From the NCBI GenBank assembly GCA_017557435.1, contig JAFYYR010000029.1, positions 221,457 to 285,456 of the forward strand: a stretch of DNA of 64,000 nucleotides, read 5' to 3'. Every line of letters starts with the position of its first letter. Positions within the stretch are counted from its first letter, which is position 1. The notes under the pieces were generated by a model that saw only the letters and a program-made list of their open reading frames with translations, was not told the DNA's origin and searched no databases. This DNA is from Pseudobutyrivibrio sp. Its GTDB lineage: Bacteria; Bacillota; Clostridia; Lachnospirales; Lachnospiraceae. Made by a program: the position numbers and the translations under genes. Of this stretch, positions 44,896-53,891 are shown piece by piece.

Positions 44896-45669
44896 ATGGA
44901 AAATTACGAAGGTTTCAAAAAAGACGTCTATAACCTTACTAAAATTGATTTAGACGCTTACAAAGAGAAGCAGATGCGCCGTCGTATTGATTCTTTAGTA
45001 ACAAAGAATAAGTGTAAGTCATACGAAGAATATGTTGCCTTATTAAAGAGCAACAAGGAAGTTTTTGATGAATTTGTTAACTTTCTTACTATTAATGTTT
45101 CTGAGTTTTATAGAAATCCTGAGCAGTGGGAACTTTTGACAAAGGAATTCTTGCCAGAATTGATTGCAAAGTCTGGACAGTCACTGAAAATTTGGAGCGC
45201 AGCTTGTTCTACTGGAGATGAACCATATTCTCTTGTTATGGCACTTTCTACTTTGGTTCCAATGAACAAAATTAAGATATTTGCTACTGATTTGGATAAG
45301 CAAGTTATTGCAACAGCAAAAGTGGGACTCTATAGTGCAAAAAGTATTGCAAATGTTCCAGCGGATTTAAAGAAAAAGTTCTTTACACCTGTTGGTAATT
45401 CTTTCCAAATTAGTGAAGATGTTAAGAGATGCGTAGAATTCAAAGAGCATAACTTACTTCGCGATTCATATCCATCAAACTACGACATGATTGTATGTAG
45501 AAATGTTTTGATCTACTTTACAGATGAGGCTAAGACTGAAGTATACGATAAGTTCTGTAAGTCACTTAGACAGGGGGGTATTCTTTTCATAGGTTCTACA
45601 GAGCAGGTAATTGACTACAAGGAGCTTGGCTATAAGCGTAGATATTCATTCTACTATGAAAAGGTATAA
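44896..45669 (+). CDS. cheR: CheR-type protein-glutamate methyltransferase
   Basis: SAM-dependent methyltransferase, 257 residues from the ATG; ATAGGAG lies 8 bases before it, so the upstream ATG at 44878 is rejected. The N-terminal helical domain (RRRIDSLVTKNKC) is followed by the catalytic domain with IWSAACSTGDEPYS (SAM motif I), FATDLDKQVI and CRNVLIYF. It should methylate chemoreceptor glutamates. No other chemotaxis gene is near, so it acts on receptors encoded elsewhere. It is tail-to-tail with the next gene, one base apart and without a terminator. Confidence 0.93.
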   Translation: MENYEGFKKDVYNLTKIDLDAYKEKQMRRRIDSLVTKNKCKSYEEYVALLKSNKEVFDEFVNFLTINVSEFYRNPEQWELLTKEFLPELIAKSGQSLKIWSAACSTGDEPYSLVMALSTLVPMNKIKIFATDLDKQVIATAKVGLYSAKSIANVPADLKKKFFTPVGNSFQISEDVKRCVEFKEHNLLRDSYPSNYDMIVCRNVLIYFTDEAKTEVYDKFCKSLRQGGILFIGSTEQVIDYKELGYKRRYSFYYEKV

Positions 45670-45670
45670 G

Positions 45671-46732
45671 CTAGTGCTTGAGCATGTATTTACATACTTT
45701 TACTAGTAGTTCAGGCTTGATTTCACTCACATCTACATAGGCTTCTTTGGCTTCATAGGATGATTTGAAAATGTGTGTAGATGAACCAATATCGATTTTT
45801 TCTGGAAGGGCAATAAATTGTCCTTCCTTTTTTACTTTACAATCGGCTCTTTTGGCTGGGCGCCTGCTGTTCTTATCCATACTTTCACCTAAAGATTTTG
45901 GAATTATTACATCCTCGTCAATTAGGTAGTAATAATTCTTATAGTCGGATAAAAATGTGTATAGACTTCCCGCCAATAGATTTAAAGTAACGTATATACG
46001 GTTGTTTTTAATGATATAAAGGCCATAATCCCTTTGCTTATTAATGGATTTTGGTAAGTCTATATCAGTTTCTAATTCAATTCTTATTTTATCAGCATCT
46101 ACTTCATGATTTATATAACGTATTTCCGAAGTAAGCAAATCAGGGTAGCAGAGAATGTCTGTTATATAAATCATTCCCTTTACGTCTTCGAAATTATGTA
46201 AAAGTATTAATTCTTTGGATTCCAAATCACCAGTAAGAGAGTAGTGCTGATAAACGGGAATTAGTTCACCACCATTATATTTGTCGTCTCTATTAAGTCC
46301 TAAGAACTGTTCAATTGTCTTTTGCTTATAATTTGGTAAATCAATAAGGCATTTTGCCTTAGTAGACATAAGATACATATCTGTGTGAGTTTTTGATTTG
46401 ATTTTTGTATAAAGATGGTACTTTCTACAACGCTCAATAATAAAGGATTCATCGAATCTTGTAGAGTTAAAACCTAACAATTTATCATATCTAGCTATAA
46501 CTTTCTCAAACTCCTCTAAAATCTCAATTTCCTCGGATTCATTACTAGCCAGCAACTGTGTAATCGTGATTTGATTTTGCTGTCTAGTGGCATAGCCAAT
46601 TAAATATATAAAAGACTTTCTAGGTGAAAGTCCTGTACATTCTATATCGAAAAATAGGGTATTCTCGTCAAAATACTTTGAAAGAGAGTAGCTTATATTA
46701 TCTAGTTCATAGCTGTTATTAATAATTTCCAT
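45671..46732 (-). CDS. YprB-like ribonuclease H-fold protein
   Basis: Predicted 3'-5' exonuclease-type protein, 353 residues from the ATG at 46732 (TAGG 8 bases upstream; a TTG six bases earlier is less likely). The DEDD-like features are FFDIECTGLSPRKSFIYLIGY near residue 27, GFNSTRFDESFI, and HNFEDVKGM, as in the RNase_H_2/YprB family. The C-terminal half is uncharacterised. In the family the substrate is not established. It is convergent with cheR and divergent from the rnf operon. Confidence 0.82.
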   Translation of the reverse strand: MEIINNSYELDNISYSLSKYFDENTLFFDIECTGLSPRKSFIYLIGYATRQQNQITITQLLASNESEEIEILEEFEKVIARYDKLLGFNSTRFDESFIIERCRKYHLYTKIKSKTHTDMYLMSTKAKCLIDLPNYKQKTIEQFLGLNRDDKYNGGELIPVYQHYSLTGDLESKELILLHNFEDVKGMIYITDILCYPDLLTSEIRYINHEVDADKIRIELETDIDLPKSINKQRDYGLYIIKNNRIYVTLNLLAGSLYTFLSDYKNYYYLIDEDVIIPKSLGESMDKNSRRPAKRADCKVKKEGQFIALPEKIDIGSSTHIFKSSYEAKEAYVDVSEIKPELLVKVCKYMLKH

Positions 46733-46920
46733 AATCAAATCCTAACTTAAGATGTTTATTGTTAAATTTTACACTATATATAATGGTTTGGTACTTAAAA
46801 ATGTACAAAATAAGTGATAAATTTTCTCTTTTAATATAAGCAAAATGATATAATTTATACATATAAAGCTGTTTTGTTGAATAAATAGCTAAATTCTCTA
46901 AAGAAAGAGGGGTAATGCTA

Positions 46921-48240
46921 ATGGGTCTTAGGACTTTTAAGGGCGGTGTTCATCCTTACGATGGCAAGGCTATTTCAAAGGAAAAGCCTATCAAAGAATT
47001 AAAGCCACAGGGTGAGATGGTTTATCCATTGTCTCAGCATATTGGTGCACCAGCTACTGCAATTGTTGCCGTTGGTGACACAGTGCTCAGAGGCCAGAAG
47101 ATAGCAGATGCTGGCGGATTTGTTTCTGCGCCTATTTTTGCTTCTGTATCTGGAACAGTCAAGGCAATCGAGCCTAGACGAGTTGCTACAGGCGACATGA
47201 TTAATTCTATCATAATTGAGAGTGATGGAAAATTCATTGAGACTGGTTTTGAAGCTTGTGATGATTACACAGAGCTTTCCGATGACCAGATTATCTCTAA
47301 AATTCAGAATGCAGGTATCGTTGGTATGGGTGGTGCCGGTTTTCCTACCCATGTAAAGCTTTCACCTAACAAGCCTGAGAATATTGAATTTATCATTGCT
47401 AACTGTGCAGAGTGTGAGCCTTATCTTACTTCTGATTACAGATCAATGGTAGAAGAGCCTGAGAAGCTTATTACAGGAATGAAGATTATTCTTCAGCTTT
47501 TCCCGAAAGCTAAGGGACTTTTGGGTGTTGAGGATAATAAAAGCGATGTAATTGCATCTCTTTCAAAGCTTTGTGAGCATGAGCCACGCATAGAGGTTGT
47601 TCCTCTTATGACAAAATACCCACAGGGTGGTGAGCGTCAGCTTATTAAGGCTTGCACGGGACGTGAGATTAACTCTAAGATGCTTCCTGCAGATGCAGGT
47701 TGTATTGTAGATAATGTGGCAACTATCAATGCCGTCTATACAGCAGTTGTAGAGGGTAAGCCTGTTATGGATCGTATTTTTACAGTCACAGGCGATTCAG
47801 TTATGGAACCTCGCAATTTCCGTATTTGCATTGGTACTAGCTGCAAGGAGATTCTTGAGGCTGCCGGCGGATATATTCGTGAGCCTAAGAAGATTATTTC
47901 GGGCGGTCCTATGATGGGATTTGCACTTTTAGATGTGGATGTTCCTACAACAAAGACATCTGGTGCACTTCTTTGCTTGTCTGAGGACGAGGTTTCTAAG
48001 TACGAGACTACAGCTTGTATCAACTGCGGTCGTTGCGTTGAGGCCTGTCCTGAGAATCTTATCCCTTCTAGATTATCTAAGTTTGCCGATCACGGGGATA
48101 AGGAGACATTTGAAAAGTGGTACGGACTGGAGTGTATTGAGTGTGGTAGCTGTAGTTTTGCATGCCCAGCTAGAAAGCCACTTGCTCAGTCAATTAAGAC
48201 CATGAAAAAGATGGTTCTTGCAGATAAGAGAAAAAAGTAG
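46921..48240 (+). CDS. rnfC: Rnf complex subunit C (electron entry, NADH-binding)
   Basis: 439 residues from the second ATG, since GAGGGG ends 8 bases before it and only 2 before the first. Contains the Rnf/Nqo1-like nucleotide/flavin region (GIVGMGGAGFPTHVKLSP) and two [4Fe-4S] motifs, CINCGRCVEACP and CIECGSCSFACP, near residues 364-420. It passes electrons between NADH and the membrane part of the ferredoxin:NAD oxidoreductase. A TATAAT at 46849-46854 may be the operon's -10, with a poor -35. First of six genes in the order C-D-G-E-A-B seen in acetogens and Clostridia. Confidence 0.96.
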   Translation: MGLRTFKGGVHPYDGKAISKEKPIKELKPQGEMVYPLSQHIGAPATAIVAVGDTVLRGQKIADAGGFVSAPIFASVSGTVKAIEPRRVATGDMINSIIIESDGKFIETGFEACDDYTELSDDQIISKIQNAGIVGMGGAGFPTHVKLSPNKPENIEFIIANCAECEPYLTSDYRSMVEEPEKLITGMKIILQLFPKAKGLLGVEDNKSDVIASLSKLCEHEPRIEVVPLMTKYPQGGERQLIKACTGREINSKMLPADAGCIVDNVATINAVYTAVVEGKPVMDRIFTVTGDSVMEPRNFRICIGTSCKEILEAAGGYIREPKKIISGGPMMGFALLDVDVPTTKTSGALLCLSEDEVSKYETTACINCGRCVEACPENLIPSRLSKFADHGDKETFEKWYGLECIECGSCSFACPARKPLAQSIKTMKKMVLADKRKK

Positions 48241-48257
48241 AAAGGAAAGTAACTAAA

Positions 48258-49214
48258 GTGAGCGATTTATTAAAAGTTTCTTCATCTCCACATGTTAGAG
48301 CAAAGGATGATACTTCTAGAATCATGCTCTATGTGATTCTTGCTCTTATGCCAACTACTATTTTTGGTATTTTCAATTTTGGTTACAGAGCTTTGCTTTT
48401 AGTACTTGTTTGTATCTTTACATGTGTGATTTCTGAATGGTTATTTGAAAAAGCTGTAGGTAAAAAGAGCACAATCGGCGATTTAAGTGCCGTTGTTACA
48501 GGCCTTCTTCTTGCTCTTAATTTACCTTTCACACTTCCTATTTGGCAGGCAGTGTTAGGTTCTATATTTGCCATAGTTGTTGTTAAGATGCTCTTTGGCG
48601 GTTTGGGACAGAATTTCATGAATCCAGCCCTTGGTGGTAGAGCATTTCTTGTAATTTCATTTGCAGCAACAATGACACATTTTGAATACGACGGAGTTGC
48701 TGGTGCTACACCACTTGCTCTTTTAAAGAGCGGTGAGGCAGTTAATACTCTTGATATGCTTATTGGTCGTACTGGAGGTACAATTGGTGAGACATCAGCT
48801 ATTTGCATTTTAATTGGAGCAATTATACTTATTCTTCTTGGGGTTATTGATCTTGTAATTCCAGGTGTATACATTGTTACATTTGCAATTTTCATTTGTT
48901 TATTTGGCGGACATGGATTTGATACATCATTTCTTGTGGCTCATCTTTGCGGCGGCGGTCTTATGCTTGGTGCATTCTTCATGGCTACAGATTATGTCAC
49001 ATCTCCAATTACTCCTGCAGGCAAAGTAATCTTTGGTATTTGCCTTGGTGTACTTACAGGTATCTTTAGAATATTTGGAAATAGTGCAGAGGGTGTCAGC
49101 TTCGCTATTATCTTCAGTAACCTTTTAGTTCCACTTATTGAAAAGGTTACAGTTCCACGTGCTTTTGGTGTTGTTAAAGAGCGTAAACCAAAGGAGGTGA
49201 AGGCTGATGAATAA
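48258..49214 (+). CDS. rnfD: Rnf complex subunit D
   Basis: Integral membrane flavoprotein, 318 residues, with GTG start supported by AGGAAAG 8 bases upstream. About nine hydrophobic segments. LGGRAFLVISFA and the FMN-attachment region MATDYVTSPITPAGK (covalent FMN on Thr in homologues) are present. The end overlaps rnfG by 8 bases. Confidence 0.95.
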   Translation: MSDLLKVSSSPHVRAKDDTSRIMLYVILALMPTTIFGIFNFGYRALLLVLVCIFTCVISEWLFEKAVGKKSTIGDLSAVVTGLLLALNLPFTLPIWQAVLGSIFAIVVVKMLFGGLGQNFMNPALGGRAFLVISFAATMTHFEYDGVAGATPLALLKSGEAVNTLDMLIGRTGGTIGETSAICILIGAIILILLGVIDLVIPGVYIVTFAIFICLFGGHGFDTSFLVAHLCGGGLMLGAFFMATDYVTSPITPAGKVIFGICLGVLTGIFRIFGNSAEGVSFAIIFSNLLVPLIEKVTVPRAFGVVKERKPKEVKADE

Positions 49215-49824
49215 ATTAGTTAAAGATGCATTAGTTCTTACTTGTATCACAGTTATAGCCGGATTCGCCCTTGGTCTTGTATACGAGATTACTAAGGCTC
49301 CTATTGCCAAGGCAGAGGCTGATGCACTTCAGACTGCATATCAGACAGTATTTGCTGATGCTGCTTCATTTAAGGATTTAGATGGCTTTGATTCTGCAGC
49401 TGCTACAGGTGTTGTTCAAAAGGCAGGATATACTGATGATACAATTGACAACTGCGTTGTAGCTTGTGATGCCTCAGGCAATCCTCTTGGCTATGTAATC
49501 ACAGTTACATCATCAGCTGGATACGGTGGCAAAATCACTTTTTCGCTTGGTATTACCAATGATGGTGTATTAAATGGATATTCTATTACTACAATCTCTG
49601 AGACAGCTGGTCTTGGTATGAAGGCGAGAGATACAGGAGAGGGTACATTTTCATCTCAGTTTATCAATCGTCAGTCAGAGATTTTTACAGTAACAAAAAC
49701 TGGTGCGACTCAATCATCAGAGATCGATGCCATTTCAGCAGCTACAATTACTTCAAAGGCTGTAACTAATGGCGTCAATGCAGGCGTCACCTACTTCAAT
49801 TATCTGGTAGGAGGTGCAAACTAA
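49207..49824 (+). CDS. rnfG: Rnf complex subunit G
   Basis: 205 residues: one N-terminal transmembrane helix (ALVLTCITVIAGFALGLVYEI) and a periplasm-side-type FMN-binding domain with the attachment motif DAISAATITSKAV, whose Thr would carry FMN as in other RnfG/NqrC proteins (SGAT variant). One-base overlap with rnfE. Confidence 0.95.
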   Translation: MNKLVKDALVLTCITVIAGFALGLVYEITKAPIAKAEADALQTAYQTVFADAASFKDLDGFDSAAATGVVQKAGYTDDTIDNCVVACDASGNPLGYVITVTSSAGYGGKITFSLGITNDGVLNGYSITTISETAGLGMKARDTGEGTFSSQFINRQSEIFTVTKTGATQSSEIDAISAATITSKAVTNGVNAGVTYFNYLVGGAN

Positions 49825-50690
49825 TGAATAAAAATATCGAACGTTTATATAATGGACTTTGGAAAGAGAATCCTACATTTGTATTGATGCTTGGTATGTG
49901 TCCAACACTTGCTGTTACCACATCCGCTATCAATGGTATAGGAATGGGTCTTTCTACAACAGTAGTTCTTGTTCTTTCTAATATGATGATTTCAGCTCTT
50001 AGAAATATCATTCCAGATAGAGTGAGAATGCCAGCGTTTATCGTTGTAGTTGCATCTTTCGTTACAATTGTACAGTTTTTGATGCAAGGCTTTACACCTT
50101 CCCTTTATGCATCACTTGGAATCTATATTCCACTTATTGTTGTTAACTGTATTATTTTAGGACGAGCAGAAAGCTACGCATCTAAGAATCCTATTATTCC
50201 ATCTATGTTTGATGGTATAGGAATGGGCCTTGGATTTACTGTTGGTCTTACACTTATCGGTGTTGTAAGAGAGATTCTTGGTAATGGCTCAGCATTTGGC
50301 GTGACCATTTCAGCGTTAAATGATTATCACATTACATTGTTTGGACTTGCACCTGGAGCTTTCATAGTTCTTGGTTTCTTGGTTGCAATTATGAATGTGG
50401 TTAGACGTAAGATGGAGGCAGCTGGCAAGCCACTTCCTGCAGTTCAGGGATGCTTAAGCGGAGATTGCTCTAGCTGTGGACTTTCAAGCTCTTGTACAGG
50501 TAAGTCACTTGTTCACAACACTCCTGAGGAGATTCCGGTTGACCCTAAGGATGTTGCCAAGCCAACGCCTAATACAAATATTGAGGTTAAGCATGCAGAT
50601 AATGCTAAGAATACAGAGGACGTAGAGAAATCTGGTTCTGATTCATCTTATGCAGATGACGATATTGTAGGAAAGGGGGAAGATAAATAA
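49824..50690 (+). CDS. rnfE: Rnf complex subunit E with Cys-rich C-terminal extension
   Basis: 288 residues; the first ~200 form the usual six-helix RnfE (NPTFVLMLGMCPTLAVT, ESYASKNPIIPSMFDGIGMGLG). RnfE proteins usually end there. Here ~80 further residues follow, including CLSGDCSSCGLSSSC near residues 212-226 and a long acidic low-complexity tail. Four clustered Cys in CxxxxCxxCxxxxxC spacing could bind metal or form disulfides. Overlaps rnfA by one base. Confidence 0.95.
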   Translation: MNKNIERLYNGLWKENPTFVLMLGMCPTLAVTTSAINGIGMGLSTTVVLVLSNMMISALRNIIPDRVRMPAFIVVVASFVTIVQFLMQGFTPSLYASLGIYIPLIVVNCIILGRAESYASKNPIIPSMFDGIGMGLGFTVGLTLIGVVREILGNGSAFGVTISALNDYHITLFGLAPGAFIVLGFLVAIMNVVRRKMEAAGKPLPAVQGCLSGDCSSCGLSSSCTGKSLVHNTPEEIPVDPKDVAKPTPNTNIEVKHADNAKNTEDVEKSGSDSSYADDDIVGKGEDK

Positions 50691-51274
50691 TGAATTATGT
50701 TACAGGTTTGATACTTCTTTTAGTATCTTCAGCAATTGTAAATAATGTTGTTCTTTCTCAATTCCTTGGTCTTTGTCCTTTCCTTGGAGTTTCTAAGAGA
50801 GTAGAGACAGCAGCTGGTATGGGTGGTGCTGTAATATTCGTAATTACAATAGCTTCACTTGTATCTTCTGTAATTTATAGGTATATACTTGCACCAACAG
50901 GTTTTGAGTATATGCAGACTATTGTATTTATTCTTGTTATTGCAGCTTTAGTTCAGTTTGTTGAGATGGTTTTAAAGAAAAATATTCCATCTCTTTATAA
51001 GTCACTTGGTGTATACCTTCCACTTATTACTACAAACTGTGCAGTTCTTGGTACTGCAATCAATAACGTTACTAACAATTACGATATTCTTGAGAGTGTT
51101 ATCAATGGTTTTGGTGTAGCTGTAGGTTTTACAATTGCCATCGTTATCATGGCAGGCATTCGCGAGAAGATTGAATACAACGACATCCCTGAGACATTTA
51201 AGGGCTCTGCTATAGTCCTCATTACTGCAGGACTGATGGCAATGGCATTCCTTGGATTCTCAGGCGTTATATAA
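50690..51274 (+). CDS. rnfA: Rnf complex subunit A
   Basis: Six-helix membrane subunit, 194 residues, paralogous to RnfE. Conserved Cys-containing segments LGLCPFLGVS and TTNCAVLGTAINN, present in both RnfA and RnfE families, are intact and in homologues hold an iron-sulfur centre at the helix pseudo-symmetry axis. Starts at the last base of rnfE; rnfB follows after 13 bases. Confidence 0.96.
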   Translation: MNYVTGLILLLVSSAIVNNVVLSQFLGLCPFLGVSKRVETAAGMGGAVIFVITIASLVSSVIYRYILAPTGFEYMQTIVFILVIAALVQFVEMVLKKNIPSLYKSLGVYLPLITTNCAVLGTAINNVTNNYDILESVINGFGVAVGFTIAIVIMAGIREKIEYNDIPETFKGSAIVLITAGLMAMAFLGFSGVI

Positions 51275-51287
51275 GGAGGGCTAACAA

Positions 51288-52079
51288 ATGAGTATAACAG
51301 GAATTTTACTGGCAGCTGTTATTGTTGGCGCTACTGGTTGTGTAATTGGATTTTTCCTTTGTTTTGCTGCTGAGAAATTTAAGGTAGAGGTTGATCCAAA
51401 GGAAGAGGCTGTACTTGGAGTTTTACCGGGAAATAACTGTGGTGGTTGCGGATATGCAGGATGTTCAGGTCTTGCTGCGGCCATTGCTAAAGGCGAGGCA
51501 CCTGTTAATCAATGTCCTGTAGGTGGTGCACCTGTTGCAGCTCAGATTTCTGAGATTATGGGTGTGGCTGCAGAAGAAGGCGTTCGCAAAGTTGCCTTTG
51601 TAATGTGTAATGGTACCTGCGAGAATGCTAAGCAGATGTATGATTACACTGGCGTTGAGGATTGTAAGGCTATGGCCTTTGTTCCAGGCGGCGGTCCTAA
51701 GGCTTGTTTTTATGGATGTATGGGATTTGGTTCCTGCGTTAAGGCTTGTCCATTTGATGCTATTCACATCATCGATGGTGTAGCACTTGTTGATAAGGAA
51801 GCCTGCAAGGCCTGTGGCAAATGTGTGGATACATGTCCTAATCATCTTATCGAGCTTATTCCTTACGATTTTGGCCATGCTGTTCGTTGTCACAACAATG
51901 ACAAGGGCAAGGATGTAATGCAAGTTTGTAAGGTTGGCTGTATCGGCTGCCACAAGTGCGAAAAGGTATGTGAAAGCGACGCCATCCATGTAGATGGATT
52001 CTTTGCACATATTGACCAAGAAAAATGTACAAGCTGTGGCAAGTGTGCAGAAGCATGTCCACGTAAGATTATTTTATAA
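51288..52079 (+). CDS. rnfB: Rnf complex subunit B (ferredoxin-type electron entry)
   Basis: 263 residues with one N-terminal helix, then the Fe-S domain CGGCGYAGCSGLAAAI...CPVG (residues ~48-80) and several [4Fe-4S] cysteine groups: FGSCVKACPF, CKACGKCVDTCPN, CIGCHKCEKVC and CTSCGKCAEACP. It oxidises reduced ferredoxin. Last gene of the operon; a large structured terminator starts 7 bases after its stop. Confidence 0.96.
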   Translation: MSITGILLAAVIVGATGCVIGFFLCFAAEKFKVEVDPKEEAVLGVLPGNNCGGCGYAGCSGLAAAIAKGEAPVNQCPVGGAPVAAQISEIMGVAAEEGVRKVAFVMCNGTCENAKQMYDYTGVEDCKAMAFVPGGGPKACFYGCMGFGSCVKACPFDAIHIIDGVALVDKEACKACGKCVDTCPNHLIELIPYDFGHAVRCHNNDKGKDVMQVCKVGCIGCHKCEKVCESDAIHVDGFFAHIDQEKCTSCGKCAEACPRKIIL

Positions 52080-52085
52080 GTAACT

Positions 52086-52186
52086 AACCAATCTGTTACG
52101 GCTACAAGCCATAGTGTCTCCCAGACTCAGCATAAAAAGCTTCCCTTGGGAGACCTAAGAGCTTGATGCCTACAGATTGGTTTTTT
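52086..52186 (+). ncRNA. Structured, pseudoknot-capable terminator element after rnfB
   Basis: Perfect 11-bp outer stem AACCAATCTGT (52086-52096) / ACAGATTGGTT (52172-52182) followed by T6. Inside are a small hairpin GGCT-ACA-AGCC (52100-52110) and GTCTCCC (52116-52122) / GGGAGAC (52148-52154). The loop of the latter (GCAT 52130-52133, AAGCT 52137-52141) pairs with AGCTT (52160-52164) and ATGC (52166-52169) outside it, making a pseudoknot; alternatively TCCC (52142-52145) pairs with GGGA (52148-52151) in a nested fold. A plain terminator needs none of this. Not matched to a known RNA class. Confidence 0.65.
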
Positions 52187-52202
52187 ATTGTCTCTATTTT
52201 CC

Positions 52203-52232
52203 TTGCATACTTCCTACGAATAGTGGTATGAT
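52203..52232 (+). promoter_or_regulatory. Candidate proB promoter
   Basis: TTGCAT at 52203-52208 and TATGAT at 52227-52232 with an 18-base spacer, 27 bases before the proB ATG. Confidence 0.5.
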
Positions 52233-52259
52233 ATTTCGGATAATAAACAGGAGAATGAT

Positions 52260-53093
52260 ATGTACGGACACGATTTTACTAAAAAGAAGAGAGTCATTGT
52301 TAAGGTAGGTTCATCTACAATTACTCATGATGCTACTGGAAATATTGATTATACAAAATTAGAGCGACTTGTTCGTCAGTTATGTGATTTGAGAGCCCAG
52401 GGTAAGGATGTATGTCTTGTTTCATCAGGTGCTATTGCTGTGGGACGATACGCAATTGGTTTGAAAGAGCGTCCTCAGGATTTGGCTACTAAGCAGGCAT
52501 GTGCTTCAATTGGGCAGGCTTATTTGATGTCCGTATATCAGAAGCTCTTCTCAGAGTATAATCAGAAGGCTGGTCAGATTCTTATGACTAAGAAGACTAT
52601 GACTGACCCTGAGTCTAGAGAGAATGCTAGAAATACATTTGAGCAGCTTTTTAATTTAGGTGTTATTCCTGTTGTTAATGAAAATGATACTGTTGCCACA
52701 CACGAGATTCAGTTTGGTGATAACGATTCGCTTTCAGCTATTGTTGCGGCCCTTACTAAGGCAGATGCATTAGTGCTTTTATCAGATATAGACGGTCTTT
52801 ATACAGACAATCCTAACACTAATCCAGACGCTGAGTTTGTGCCAGTAGTTGAGGATATTGAGAAAGTTATGGATATGGCTAGCTCAGATAGTTCATCTGA
52901 TGTGGGAACAGGCGGCATGACTGCTAAGCTAAGAGCAGCGCAGATTGCCACATATAGTGGTGCTGATATGGTTATTACAAATGGTGCCCATATCGGTAAT
53001 ATTCATCGCATATTTGAGAACAAGGACAAGGGAACTCTCTTTGTTGCTAACAAACGCGATGATGTAAGAGTTTTAGATTTATTAGAGGATTAA
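52260..53093 (+). CDS. proB: Glutamate 5-kinase (without PUA domain)
   Basis: First step of proline synthesis. 277 residues. KVGSSTITHD at the N-terminus, SSGAIAVGR, NENDTVATHEIQFGDNDSLSA and GTGGMTAKLRAA mark the amino-acid kinase fold. The E. coli enzyme has a ~100-residue C-terminal PUA domain that is absent here, as in a number of Firmicutes. AGGAG lies 6 bases upstream of the ATG. Two unrelated small genes separate it from proA. Confidence 0.96.
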   Translation: MYGHDFTKKKRVIVKVGSSTITHDATGNIDYTKLERLVRQLCDLRAQGKDVCLVSSGAIAVGRYAIGLKERPQDLATKQACASIGQAYLMSVYQKLFSEYNQKAGQILMTKKTMTDPESRENARNTFEQLFNLGVIPVVNENDTVATHEIQFGDNDSLSAIVAALTKADALVLLSDIDGLYTDNPNTNPDAEFVPVVEDIEKVMDMASSDSSSDVGTGGMTAKLRAAQIATYSGADMVITNGAHIGNIHRIFENKDKGTLFVANKRDDVRVLDLLED

Positions 53094-53095
53094 TT

Positions 53096-53317
53096 ATGAT
53101 TACAGAGAAAGATATTGCAAGAATCAATGAGTTATATCACAAGAGCAAGGGTGATGGACTTACTGATGCAGAAAAAGCAGAGCAGGCTAAACTCAGACGT
53201 GCTTATATTGATGCAATAAAAGGAAATGTTAGAGCACAGCTTAATAATATTGATATTGTTGATGAAAATGGCAAGGTAGAAAACCTTGGCGAGAAGTATG
53301 GAAAAGTCTCAAAATAA
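53096..53317 (+). CDS. DUF896/YnzC-family small protein
   Basis: 73 residues, starting 2 bases after proB. The pattern ITEKDIARINELYHKSKGDG, then LTDAEKAEQAKLRRAYIDAI and the conserved NVRAQLNNI segment match UPF0291 (YnzC in Bacillus). Function unknown. Its last 20 bases overlap the next gene. Confidence 0.93.
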   Translation: MITEKDIARINELYHKSKGDGLTDAEKAEQAKLRRAYIDAIKGNVRAQLNNIDIVDENGKVENLGEKYGKVSK

Positions 53318-53891
53318 CAAGAAACTTAGAAGTGAATTTAAAGCATTAAGAGATGGTCTTTCTTTATCTGAGAGAAAAGACAAGTCTCATGGCATTTGCA
53401 ATAATATTTTGGCTCTTTTAGAATCTGATTTTAAAGGAGCTAATATTTTTTTATGCTTTTATCCTTTTGGTTCTGAAGTGGATTTACTTGAGCTTTATGG
53501 TAGTCTTTTAGAGGAAGGCAAAAACCTGTTTTTTCCCGTTTCCAATAAAAACACTCATGAGCTGACATTTTATAAGATTAATAATTTAAAAGATGATTTT
53601 CGCTCAGGAGCTTATGGGATAATGGAGCCAGATACAGGATTAGAGAAGTTTGATTTAGATGATAGTAGTACGGTTGTCATTACACCTGGATTGATTTTCG
53701 ATGAGAATTGCAATCGAATTGGTTATGGCGCAGGCTATTATGATAGATTTTTCTCCCTTCACCCAGACGTTATTAAGGTAGGTGTAGGGTATGACCTTCA
53801 AATTATTGATAATTTGGATGTGGAGGCATATGATGTGCCTTTAGATTATGTGGTAACTAATAACAGGCTTATAAAAAGGGGTATGCAATGA
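53298..53891 (+). CDS. 5-formyltetrahydrofolate cyclo-ligase
   Basis: Converts 5-formyl-THF to 5,10-methenyl-THF using ATP. 197 residues from the internal ATG (a TTG at 53286 is also in frame). N-terminal [14 protein letters not shown], central [11 protein letters not shown] and the diagnostic [11 protein letters not shown] near residue 150 are present. No clear ribosome-binding site is visible, which fits translational coupling to the overlapping YnzC gene. Its stop overlaps proA by 4 bases (ATGA). Confidence 0.92.
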   Translation: MEKSQNNKKLRSEFKALRDGLSLSERKDKSHGICNNILALLESDFKGANIFLCFYPFGSEVDLLELYGSLLEEGKNLFFPVSNKNTHELTFYKINNLKDDFRSGAYGIMEPDTGLEKFDLDDSSTVVITPGLIFDENCNRIGYGAGYYDRFFSLHPDVIKVGVGYDLQIIDNLDVEAYDVPLDYVVTNNRLIKRGMQ

